This document shows, in pieces, positions 20,755 through 30,489 of a stretch of 64,000 nucleotides of DNA (position 1 is its first letter; every line of letters starts with the position of its first letter). The notes beneath the pieces are model-generated. The model saw only the letters and a program-made list of their open reading frames with translations, did no database searches and was not told the origin of the DNA. The DNA is taken from positions 1 to 64,000 of the forward strand of contig WNYE01000121.1 in the NCBI GenBank assembly GCA_021396245.1, in the 5' to 3' direction. The DNA is from Sporothrix humicola (taxonomy: Eukaryota; Ascomycota; Sordariomycetes; Ophiostomatales; Ophiostomataceae). The position numbers and the translations under genes were made by a program.

Positions 20755-21391
20755 TCAGACAGATTGTCCCTGTGTCTCCGGGCAGGACGTGTACAGACCG
20801 AAGTTGCCGAAATAGACCACACCATTGCTCACATAGCCGCCTATATTAATGTAATCGTCGACGACCTGCGCCGTGAACGTAAACGTGACCGGCACCCACG
20901 TGTTGGAGCTCTCTGAAAAGGAAAAGGAGTCCAGGCCTCCGCCCGAATGGGTCGTCGATATTCCATAGTTGGGCGAGTCAATCACATCATCGCTCTGGGA
21001 AAACGAGAACGCCATCGTGTACGCCCGGCCCACGGTCAAGCCCCGGGCATGATAAGTGAAACCGACGTACATGTCGCCGGCAGCCGCATCCCGTTGCTGG
21101 AAATAGATGCAACCGAAGGTGATGGCGACGCTGCAGGTGTAGGCGGTGTACTGGACGTTGTATTCCGGGTCGTTTTGGATGGTCCAGTCGCTGGAAAGGA
21201 GGTCCGGGTTAAAGGAGGTCCGGGTTGAAGCTGGGAAGCGAATCGTTGGGAACGCAGGGCGGCGCGGGAGCGGCAGAAGAGACGGACGACGCGGAAGACG
21301 CGAACGACGCAGGTACCGATGGCTTGCAGTGAGAGGCAAAGGTGAGGCCAGCGCTGGCCAAGACGGCCGTGAGAATAAAAGTGACCCTCAT
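20755..21391 (-). pseudogene. copy 11 of the secreted array, frameshifted by a 16-bp tandem duplication
   Basis: The ATG at 21391 opens a signal peptide (MRVTFILTAVLASAGLTFAS), HCKPS, a short Ser/Ala linker and PPCVPNDSLPSFNPDLL. At 21195-21226 a 16-base unit (AAAGGAGGTCCGGGTT on the plus strand) is present twice in direct tandem. This adds 16 bases and puts a stop at the junction. Beyond the duplication the next frame continues with SSDWTIQND, TFGCIYF, YHARGLTVGRAYTM, NTWVPVTFTFTAQ and LYTSCPETQGQSV to 20755. One copy of the unit fewer would restore a continuous frame, so this is one clean lesion. It is the most upstream member of the array. Confidence 0.85.
21195..21226. repeat. perfect 16-bp tandem duplication inside copy 11
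   Basis: Two identical 16-base units, 21195-21210 and 21211-21226, abut with no spacer. This is the signature of a recent replication-slippage or microhomology event. Confidence 0.95.
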
Positions 21392-22307
21392 TGCGGGACA
21401 CGTAAAATGAGAGAGGCAGAGAAAGTGACGCAAAGGCAAAAGTTGCTGTCGACGTAAACGAGTGACGAAAGGTTGGAAAAAGAGATCGATTAAAAGAGTA
21501 CGGAGTAAACTCCCGGCAAAGTGAAAAGGAGAAAATGAAACTGACAAAAGACGGATGGGATGAGTATTTACTTATTCTCCAAGTACCTAATCTCCAGGAG
21601 TATCTAGGAACAAAATTGTCAGGTCCCGGTGCGAATAACATGTACGGATACAGAAACTCTTGAAGCAATATTTCGGGCCACCGCCAAAATGGCCCCAAAG
21701 ACGCCCCGAGAACATTCGGATATTAGCGCTGTCCTGGTCCCGGTACGAATAACTGTACGGATACGGAAACTGTTGCAGCAATATTTCAAGCCACCGCAAA
21801 ATTAGGCCCAAACACGCCCCGAGAACATTCGGATATTAGGGCAGCTACTCCTTTTGTATTTATTTTTTTGGTGAGTGGCCCATTTCGTGTCCTGGCCCAT
21901 TTGGTGTTAAGCCTTACGGAGTATGGTGGCGTGGCACGAGTATGGGCTTATTGGCTGAAAAGCTGAAGAGACAGGAGAACGGGGAGAACTGAGAACTGGG
22001 CTGTCATGATCGGTCAAGACGAAAGACCGCTGGGGCTGAGAACGTTGCTTGCACATCTCTCCTTTGCTCAGTTTACAATTTCTTCTGCACCTTCACTGCC
22101 ATCTAAAGTGTTTTCACGTTGTCATTCTTTTCAACCTTTCAATTACGGCTGGAACTTCTAGTAGTATTCTGTGGTAACGACTGACTTGGCAGGATGAAAT
22201 ATGAAATGCATTGTTGCTCTGTTGGGTCCAAAACGTCACAGCCTCTTCAGCACGTAAACATGTCGAGTCGTGACTATCTGCCTGCTTCGCATCGTCGCAG
22301 CCTTGAC
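21392..22307. other. gene-free boundary of the secreted array
   Basis: Upstream region of copy 11, with the 107-bp tandem repeat pair at 21620-21839. It ends at the convergent side of the small conserved gene. No CAATAGT and no gene. Confidence 0.5.
21620..21839. repeat. two tandem 107-bp repeat units
   Basis: Unit 1 (21620-21726) and unit 2 (21734-21839) each begin GGTCCCGGT and end CGAGAACATTCGGATATTAG, with about 85% identity by eye. Shared internal blocks include GTACGGATAC and GCAATATTTC. The repeat lies at the edge of the array and could be a remnant of a transposable element or a local duplication. Confidence 0.85.
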
Positions 22308-22768
22308 CTAAATACCCGCCAGCTTCTCCTTGAACAGGCGCGTGAAGATCTCCGGGTCGGGACGCGGCGCATCGGCCGGCGGCGGGCCGGTGGGCATGGG
22401 CGTGCCGGGCGGCGGCAGCTTGACGCCGGCGCCCTCGAGGTCGGCGCGGCTCAGGCGGGCAATGCGGGTGCCGGGCTGGGCGGCAGTGACGGCAGCCGAG
22501 ACAGCCTCAGCGTCTTCGTCCGAGACAAAGCCGGCAATGACCAGGGCCTTGGCGCCGCCACTCCCAAACAGAGAAGGGAGGTCAGCCAGGGCCTCGTCCT
22601 TGGAGAGGGCGACCTTGACGACTAAGTAAGACGGGTTAGTGAAAGTCAACGAGAGAGGTATTGTCTGCCTGCACACTGGTACTTGCCCTCATACTCGGGC
22701 TGGAGGCCCTTGGAGAGGCCCTCGCCAGCGCGGGCCATGTTTGAGTAGACGGCGACAGGGACGGGCAT
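22308..22768 (-). CDS. small conserved fungal protein of unknown function with a GC-AG intron
   Basis: 131 residues. Exon 1 is 22768-22687, the intron is 22686-22622 (65 bases, donor GCAAGT, acceptor TTAG) and exon 2 is 22621-22308. The GC donor is forced by frame: it rebuilds the EYEVVKV motif, whereas the nearby GT would shift the reading. The protein starts MPVPVAVYSNMARAGEGL, resembling small fungal proteins with a short beta-strand start and an EYEV motif. It continues with alternating strands and helices (KALVIAGFVSDEDAEAV) and a Pro-rich C-terminal part (PPPGTPMPTGPPP) before DPEIFTRLFKEKLAGI. No signal peptide, so probably cytosolic. I know no function for it. Confidence 0.8.
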
Positions 22769-23764
22769 TTTTGCGGTGGGTGCAGGGTGCGTAGATAGAG
22801 GCTGTGTGTTTTGTATTTGTGGTGTTTGTGTTGGGTTGATGATTGTGATTGTAATTGTTGATAATGATCTAGATGAATTTGACGTCGTCTTCGTGTCTTG
22901 TTAAATACATTTCGACATCGTATGTCGTCCATCTTAACTCCACGAGAACTTAACGAGAACTCCCCGACCGTCGGTTGTCGGACATTTCTCAGCTCCCAAC
23001 TCCCCGGGAAGCTGTGCACTTTGCGTGCATCGGGCAATTGCGACTGTCCGTGTTTGTATGCGAGTGCCCTTTTGTTTCCCGTGTTTCTGTGTACGTCGTC
23101 AACACGGGGCATTCCTCCTGCTCGACAGGGATCAGTCTTGCAGCCCTGTGCCGACACGGCTAATAGTGGGATGCCTGCTATGGCCGAGTGACGACGCAAG
23201 TGTTTGATCATTGCAGGGCACAGAAGTGGAAGAACGCAATGGGCTGGACTGCACTACCCTTTCTGCGTATCTCGCATTCGCTATTTTCAAAAGAAAAAGA
23301 AAAATGTGGCGTCCACTTGCATCGCGGGAGACAAGAGACGGAGCAACAAAAGCACCAGCGACCGCCCGTGACGGAGACTTTTCGTCTAGCTGGGGATGCC
23401 AACAGTTCTCCTTTGTCGATTCACATTGAAAATAACGAGTACCCTACAACAACACCAATTGAATTGGCTGCCCTCCCGCACGGCATTTGTCTTAATCATC
23501 GGTGGTCGGCATTGGCTTAGCTCCGAGCCGTGTCAATCTGTTTTGTGGGCTGTTTGTGGGTGGTTGTCCTGTGTCTGGGGTAAGGTGAGCTGCAGGGAGA
23601 CACGGTCTGCAGTATGCAGGACCATAATGCGGCAGCATAACGGCAGTAGCCACGGCAGTCACAGCTGCGACAAAGGTGACAATCAAGATGACAAACAAGA
23701 TGACAAACAAGATGACAATCAACGGCACTTGGCCAGTGTACTCTATTCTATTCTATGTCTACTC
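22769..23764. other. intergenic segment
   Basis: Upstream of the GC-AG intron gene and 3' of the dehydrogenase. A short GATGACAA-type tandem repeat (GACAATCAAGATGACAAACA) lies at about 23677-23722. No gene. Confidence 0.5.
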
Positions 23765-25013
23765 CTAGTACTTGTGCTCTTTGTTGAGGACGTTCACCAA
23801 CGGCTTGCCTGCGTGCAGTCTCTCCAGATTCAGCTCCAGCAGCCCCAGCAGGCGCTCCCGCATGTGGCCGGACTGCCAGCTGACGTGCGGGGCGATAAAG
23901 ACGTTGGGGGCCTTCCACAGCGGGTGATCGGCCGGCAGCGGTTCCGGGTCGGTGACGTCGAGGGCGGCGCCAGAAATCTGGCCAGAAGTCAAAGCCGTCA
24001 GGAGAGCCTCCGTATCAATAACCTTGCCCCGCGCAATGTTGACGACGTACGTCTTTGGCTTTGGCTTGCCGTTGGGCAGGTTGCCCGTTCTAGACTTGTC
24101 GAGGACGGTAAACTGGTCGGTGGAGAGAAGTTTCGTGGTGGATGCTGTCAGGGGGGTAGCGACGACCAACAGGTCAAGGTCCTGCGCCAAAAAGTTGTTA
24201 ATGTCCTCTGCGGACGTCCCGTGGAACCATTTTGTTGGCAGAACGCCGTCGGCGTCGCCCGTGCCCGGCACGCAGTACGTGTCGTGGTCAGTCCTCGACT
24301 CTGGCGTGGCCTTGGCGCTGCGCGTGTACGCATACACCTCCATGCCCAGCGCCGTCGCCAGCCGCGCCACCTGCCGTCCAATGGCGCCGTAGCCCAGGAT
24401 GCCGACCCGTGTCTTGGTCGAGTCCTCCCCGAAATGGTCTGCCCGGTGCGCCCAGCCGCTGCCGGCGGGCATGTACGATGCAAACGAAAGGAAGTTGTGC
24501 CGCCACATCAGCCACGCCCCAATCACCCACTCCGCAATTTGGGGGCTACACTCTCGTTAGTGAGAATCAATTTGAATACAGGGCCTGGGGTACCTACGCA
24601 TGCGTTCCGTTGCCTGTACACACAGTCACGTCCGGCCGGTCCGACACCTCGTGCGCAATCCACCGGTCCGCGCCCGCCGACGGCACCTGCACGAACCGCA
24701 GGCCGGGCAGCGTCGTCTTGGGCTGGAGCTTGGTCTCGACGGCGTACGAGTACACCTTCTGCTCGGTCGTGCGCGGCGGCCAGTGCGATACGAGGAGGGT
24801 GACGCCGTCCCATGTGGAGGCGGGCAAATAATTAACCTCGCGCGTCTGGCCGGTCGCGGGGTCGTTCTGGCTCTCTGTGCGTATCTTGAGACCAGGAAAC
24901 TTGGCCTGGATGCGCTCGATCCAGGCGGCGTCGGGCAGTGTTCGGTCGGGCAAGAAGAGCAGCAGCGTGTCGTTGGGGCCGATGCCCGCGGTGGGCGCGT
25001 CAGGGGCAGACAT
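23765..25013 (-). CDS. D-isomer-specific 2-hydroxyacid dehydrogenase
   Basis: 398 residues. Exon 1 is 25013-24598, the intron is 24597-24546 (52 bases, GTAGGT donor, CTAAC branch, TAG acceptor) and exon 2 is 24545-23765. Splicing rebuilds GTHAPQIAEW. The C-terminal part has the NAD(P) Rossmann loop G190-x-G192-xx-G195 (GILGYGAIG). R216-type specificity cannot be read exactly, but the strand ends in YAYTRS, whose basic residue favours NADP(H). Catalytic residues R311 (NIARGK), E340 (DVTDPEPL) and H359 (APHVSW) are all present. The family reduces 2-oxoacids such as glyoxylate or hydroxypyruvate. Cytosolic, with no signal peptide. The exact substrate cannot be told from sequence. Confidence 0.9.
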
Positions 25014-26365
25014 GGCGATGTGTGGTGATTGAACGGCAATCGTTGTCTCGCCTTGGCGGCCTTCTTTTTATGCCGTTGTCGTTTCGTCGCGTAAGGACTC
25101 TGCTCCGATGCGTGGCCGACGATGGTGGAAGCTGGCTAGCGGATGATGCAATGTCAGTGGAGGTTCAGGGCAGTTTGATCACTTTTCAGGGCAGTTCAGC
25201 ATTCACTGTTTAGGGACCAGTGCGGGGATTCGGCGATACCATTTGGGGCAAATCGCACCTAAAAATTGTTATCGTGCGCCGTCTCCCCGCTGTCTCCATC
25301 GCAAAAGCTCTTATCGTAATACACCGATTTGACGATGGTTTCGCAATCAATTGAACGCCATCTATGCCGGACGACCGGACATGCAGCCACAATCTGGGCT
25401 TGGCGTCGGGCCGCTTTCGGCCACAGGCGCCACATGTGTACGGCAGACATGTACAGCAGACAATTGTCGACATCTGAAGGTAAAGACTCATTTGCAGCAA
25501 ATTTCCTTTTGCAACTTATGCAAGTAACAGAAACGGAACAACATCGCCGTCCCGCTTCCTGCTTCCGCTTTGAGGGCAACACGGCACAACCGGCTGATTC
25601 TGATTGTTCCTGTTCCCTCTCGGCTCTTGTCTTGGCTTCTTACATTTCTTGATGGCGATTGGCTGTCCAGCCATTTGGGCCGCCTCTTGGAGTGTTTTAG
25701 ACAGAGTGCATTGGAAGAGAGGATGGAGGATCTGCTCAGTTGCCTGTCGTGGGTCAGGTAAGAAGTGGTGCTGCTTTTGTGTGAGGAAGCTTCACGAGAT
25801 TAACAGAGCATCTGCAACTCGGCGATGCAACTCGGTAATGCACCTTTAAGAAATCAGGCGATTGTATATATTTTATGATAGACATTATTTTCCTTAGTTT
25901 TTTTTTTCTTGTTTTTCTTTCGTTCTTTTGCAATCTGATTTTTTTTTTTTTTTCTTCTTTTTACGAAAAGAAAATCGTCCAAGAACGCAACTGCGGCCAT
26001 GACCAGACCAAAGTGAAATAAAACACACACGGAGAAAAAAGTCCTTCGAGACTGTGAATTTCAAAGTCCCAGAATTGTTCTCTGGAAGTGGCACCTCATC
26101 TTCGATTCTACTACATTTCGCGTTGTACGAATGGCCACAAAGCCATAGCATGTCTGTTAATTTATCTGACGGCGATAATTATGGGGCATCGACTTCAGAC
26201 CCAAGAACAACTGCGACACCCAAGCCGCAATTGAGCCGCGTGATGATGTGTCCAGAAGGGGAGCTCATGGAGCTTCCAACGTCTACGAGGAGAAAAAAGT
26301 AAATAAGTAAAAGTAGATTTTGTACGTCGTGTTCGACGCGTAGACAACCAGAACTCGAGCTCACC
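25014..26365. other. 1.35-kb divergent intergenic region
   Basis: Lies between the minus-strand dehydrogenase and the plus-strand SET gene and should hold both promoters. A T-rich stretch with a T tract is at about 25899-25965. No coherent frame. Confidence 0.5.
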
Positions 26366-27818
26366 ATGACGACACTGACATCACGACTGGCCATCCTGCC
26401 ACTACTGGCGGCCGCCAGCGCATCTCTCGCACCCAACGACAACATTGACATCCGCAGCTGTGCGCCCCGGATCCCGCAGCCACTGCAGCGGCACTCTCGA
26501 TTTGTGTGCCCGGTGACGTTGAACGGCGAGTCTGGAAAGGCAAGGGGACCAGCTTCATGGTCGCCATGGACGCACTTGCCAGTGTGTGCGGGGACGATCG
26601 CTCCTGAAGCTGGCAATGCCGGCGATGACGGGGACGGCGAAGATGAGGACGATGAAGAAAGCGACGAAGGCGAAGACGAAGACGCACCCACCCAATTCTG
26701 TGTCTACACCAACGACCGTCACGGCATTGGCGGACTGAGTGTGGTGACAACCCCCGAGACGGCGTCGGCCAGCATCGACGTGTGGGATGAGTCGTTGCCA
26801 GCGCCCGCAGAAATGAAGAACTCTACCGCAGCCTACGAGATTGTCGACATGCCCGGGCGCGGCAAGGGCGTGGTGGCGACGCGCGCGATCAAGCAGTACG
26901 AGGCGTTCATGGTGGACTATGCGGCGCTGGTGGTCGACCTGCGGGTGGCCGGCGGGAGTGTTTCCCGCCTCGAAGGGTACCGTCTGCTGCAGACGGCGGC
27001 CGATCAGGTGTCTGACCCGCAGAGGGTGCTCGGTCTAGCGAAAACGAGCACGGCTGCCCGGCATCCCGTCGAAAACGTCCTGCGGAGCAACGCCTTCCAC
27101 ACGGCGCTGGGCGCCGAGGGCGACGAGCACATGGCGCTGTTCCCGGACCTGTCGCGGATCAACCATGCGTGTAGGCCAAAGTAAGTTGCGAGTCTGCGTA
27201 GCAGGCAGAAAAACACCACGAGGGACGACTTTTACTAACACAACGCGTACACAGCGCCTTTCCCCGCTTCCTGCCGCACAGCCTGGCGGTCAGCGTGGCC
27301 GCCGCCCGGGACATTGCGCCGGGCGAGGAAATCACAATAAGCTGTACGTCCTCCACCTGATAATTGAGAGAATCACACTAACGTGTCCTGTAGACATCCC
27401 CCTCGGCCAAGTGAGGGCGGAACGCCAGAAAGCTTTGCTGCGTTGGGAATTCATCTGCAAGTGTCCGCTGTGCTCGGCCTCAGAGGCAGAGGTGGAAGCC
27501 TCTGACGCCAAGCTCACCCGGATCGCCGAGCTGCGGGCGACGGTCGCCGCCGCCGTTGAGCGCCGCGCCACCAGCAGCCGCGCCGCCAAGCAGAGCGCCC
27601 TCGAGACGGTGCGCGACCTGTTCCCGCGGCTGATCGAGGAAGACTTGTTTACGGCCTACAGCGAGCAGTACGCGAGCATTGGGCGGCTGTTCTGGGCGCT
27701 GGGCGACGCCGGGCAGGCGCGGTTCTATGCGCAGCGGTCGCTGGACGTGCTGGCGGACCAGGGGTTTCTGGCCGAGGGGGACCGGCACAAGGTGGAGTTG
27801 GTCTTGCGCACATTCTAG
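26366..27818 (+). CDS. SET-domain protein with signal-like N-terminus
   Basis: 442 residues in three exons: 26366-27180, 27255-27343 and 27394-27818. Intron 1 is 74 bases (GTAAGT, CTAAC, CAG). Intron 2 is 50 bases (GTACGT, CTAAC, TAG). The N-terminus (MTTLTSRLAILPLLAAASASLA) looks like a signal peptide. A run of acidic residues (about 90-112) separates a Cys-containing start from the SET core. The core has GKGVVATRAI, INHACRPNAFPRF (rebuilt across intron 1), PGEEITISY (across intron 2) and a CKCPLC post-SET cluster. The C-terminal part is helical, with the TPR-like feel of fungal SET proteins of the SMYD/SET5 type. SET domains transfer methyl groups to lysine. The signal-like start fits a fungal subgroup that carries one, but the real location and substrate are unknown. 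Confidence 0.85.
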
Positions 27819-29235
27819 CGGAAGCCAGCGCAGCTGGACAGCGAGCCCGAAGGGCGAGGACACAAGAGGACTCAAAGTCTATTTTTGTCTTTTTGTCTCG
27901 CTTGGACATCGGCTAATGTCGACTTTTTTTTCCCTCTCTCTTTCTTGCACCCAGCCAAGACGCGGAAATCTGGGGTGCATCAGGATGAAAGAGACGAAGA
28001 GACGATGGAGGAGGATGTGCCGAAGAGGGATTCGGTGGTGTGTGATTGTGAGTGTTGAGAATATTGAGAGTGTGTGCCCAAGAGTGGAATAATATTTTCT
28101 GTGTGTCATGGGAGAAGCTGACTGTCCAATCGCCGTCGACGTATTAAACGACACCTCTTGCATCTGGTGTTATTCGACTTGGTGATCATTTGGGTAAACC
28201 GGCAGAGTTGTCGACTGCCAAGGTGAGGGCAGGCAGGCGAAGAAAGAGACGATGCAAATAAAGTAGAGCACTCTGAATTTAACCTTGTTTTTTGTCCTTG
28301 TCCTAAGAGCAGTCTTGTCGGACGTTTTACCCGGGCCAATCCGCGAGCCTGTTTTGGCTTTCCTTTTCACTCTACTCCATTTTAAGGTTGTTTCTTTTCT
28401 CCACACTATGGTTATTTCCCCGTGTTTTCATTTCGTTTCCTTCGTCTGGTCCATTCTGTTGTTTGCAGATTTTCACATTTGCCGTTCTAGACTGCCACAC
28501 AGGACGACAAAGACAGAAACAGAAACAGAGACACACTATGGCCTCAACCCAAATTACCGCCTCCGCTTTTTTTCTGTTTTCTCTTCATACTCTAATAAGC
28601 ATATTGATGAAGCGAGCCAGCCGAGGCGGCGACCTCTCTATATTGATTGTTTATTCGATGTCTGTCTGTCGAAAAGTCTTGACGGGGATACCGGCTGTAG
28701 ACGAGACGAGAAAACAACACATGATGGCGTGTAGGCCTTGACGAGTGCAACGCTCATTTGAAGCAAAAGTATCTCCAGAGTCGGCAGTTCTTGAAAGGCT
28801 ATTTTTGACAGTCGCTTGGCTGGATACTATATCTCGAGAGTGTATAGAATACCCGAGTATCCATACACGAATATCCATCGCCATATTGCTGTCCAACCGG
28901 GGTTAGGTGATTTCAAACGGGGAGGAGGAGCAAGGGAGGAAAAGAGAGATAAAAAAAGTGAAGGGATCGGATGACAGCAAGTAGAAGCGAGGCACCCTCT
29001 TTTCTCGTCGGCATGCTTGGATCCTTAGACTCTTGGACGTATATATGTAGCCAAGACCTGGCGTGAGTGTCGAGTGTTTCTATTTTTTCTTCCCCTTCCT
29101 CTGTTCCTTCTTTTGTTCTCTCTCTTCCTCCTTCCCCTTCCCATGAGCCTCCAGGTATAAATACAATACTGTACCACTCTCTTGGGTTACTGCATACGAT
29201 TGGGACCATCTGCCTGCTACGCACCCGCACTCATC
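27819..29235. other. 1.4-kb intergenic region before the dioxygenase
   Basis: No convincing frame. The last 150 bases are the CT-rich dioxygenase promoter with a TATA box. Confidence 0.5.
29156..29163 (+). promoter_or_regulatory. TATA box of the intradiol dioxygenase gene
   Basis: TATAAATA lies 80 bases before the start, directly after a CT-rich block. Confidence 0.6.
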
Positions 29236-30489
29236 ATGCTGTCCACATCCCTCTTGCTGCTCTTGCAGCTCGCCGCCTCGGCCTGGGCCCATCCGCACCC
29301 GGCCGGCACCGGCCAGGAAGGCGAGTACCACGAAGAGCACGTCCCCCAGCCGCTGGAGCGCCGCAACCTCGACCACTGCGACGCCGAGTTCAACCACCCC
29401 GAGTTCCTGGGCAAGACGGTGGAGATTCACGGCGCCGAGTATGCGAGACTCCGGCGCGCTTTGGGGTTGGAGGCGCCCGACCCCGCTGAGATGGCCGCCC
29501 AGGCCCGCAAGCGGTCCTTGGACAAGCGCAACTACATTTCCGTCTCCAAGATCGACCACAAGAGCAACAAGACGGTCACCAAGGCGACGGACCCCGTCTC
29601 GCTGTTCAGCGACGCCGGCGCGTGCATCTTGATGCCGTCCGTCGACCAGGGCCCGCTCTACGTCAAGGGCGAGCAGATCCGCAAGGATATCACAGAAGGC
29701 GAGGACGGCATCAAGCTGACCTTGGTCATCCAGGTCGTCGACTACAAGACGTGCAAGGTCGTGCCGGACGCGTATGTCGACATCTGGAGCTCCAACTCGA
29801 CCGGCGTGTACGTCGGCGTCCAGGGCTACCCGGGCATGGGCGACCCCAACGATGCCTCCATTCTCAAGGGCACCGCTTTGAGGGGTATCCAGCCCACCGA
29901 CTCGCACGGCATCGTCACGTTTGACTCGGTCATCCCGGGCCATTATACAGGCAGAGCCACCCACATCCACACGATCGTTTACCTCGGCGCGACAAAACAG
30001 CCAAACAACACCATCACCGGCGGCAAGGCCGCCCACGTCGGCCAGCTGTACTTTGACCAGCCCCTCCTCGAAGCCGTCGACAAGGTCCACCCCTACGAGA
30101 CAAACACAATGGTCATCATGGCCAACACGGCCGACTTTTTGTTCCAGCAGGGCGCCAACGGCGACGACCCCATTGTGCGCTATGCCTTGGTTGGTGACAA
30201 GCTCTCCGACGGCATGATCGCCTGGATCCGCTACGGCGTCAACACCGGCAACAACCTCGCCGTCAGCCCGGCCGCCTTCATGACCCCCAACGGCGGCGTC
30301 ATGAACCCCGACGGCCCCGTCGCGCAGATGAACAAGGGCGGCGGATTTGGCGGCTTCGGCGGTTTCGGTGGCGGTTTCGGTGGCGGTTTTGGTGGCGGAT
30401 TCGGCGGCGGCTTCGGCGGCGGCACGGGCACCGGCAAGAAGACGGGCAAGCGGTTCCAGGCACTGCGGGCGCTGTTCGGTCGTGATTAG
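29236..30489 (+). CDS. extracellular intradiol ring-cleavage dioxygenase
   Basis: 417 residues with no intron. The ATG at 29236 (CATCATGCTG) opens a signal peptide (MLSTSLLLLLQLAASAWA), so the in-frame ATG at 29182 is rejected. KRSLDKR at about 92-98 could be a Kex2 processing site. The catalytic domain has GPLYVKGE, then DIWSSNSTGVY with Tyr192, and PGHYTGRATHIHT with Tyr237, His243 and His245. These are the two Tyr and two His iron(III) ligands of the family, with Arg240 in its usual place. The family opens catechol-type rings between the two hydroxyls. Secreted fungal members act on lignin-derived or plant phenolics. The C-terminus has an unusual run of GGFGGG repeats (about 370-395) followed by a basic end. 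Confidence 0.92.
   Translation: MLSTSLLLLLQLAASAWAHPHPAGTGQEGEYHEEHVPQPLERRNLDHCDAEFNHPEFLGKTVEIHGAEYARLRRALGLEAPDPAEMAAQARKRSLDKRNYISVSKIDHKSNKTVTKATDPVSLFSDAGACILMPSVDQGPLYVKGEQIRKDITEGEDGIKLTLVIQVVDYKTCKVVPDAYVDIWSSNSTGVYVGVQGYPGMGDPNDASILKGTALRGIQPTDSHGIVTFDSVIPGHYTGRATHIHTIVYLGATKQPNNTITGGKAAHVGQLYFDQPLLEAVDKVHPYETNTMVIMANTADFLFQQGANGDDPIVRYALVGDKLSDGMIAWIRYGVNTGNNLAVSPAAFMTPNGGVMNPDGPVAQMNKGGGFGGFGGFGGGFGGGFGGGFGGGFGGGTGTGKKTGKRFQALRALFGRD

Noticed and set aside
6919..21391. RIP as the cause of the stops in the array
   Set aside because: Most of the stops are best explained by C-to-A or C-to-G changes in Ser codons, the copies are still GC-rich and there is no widespread CpA-to-TpA pattern.
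23396..24802. 468-codon plus-strand frame
   Set aside because: Antisense to the dehydrogenase, with no domain. The minus strand has a complete catalytic set and a consistent intron.
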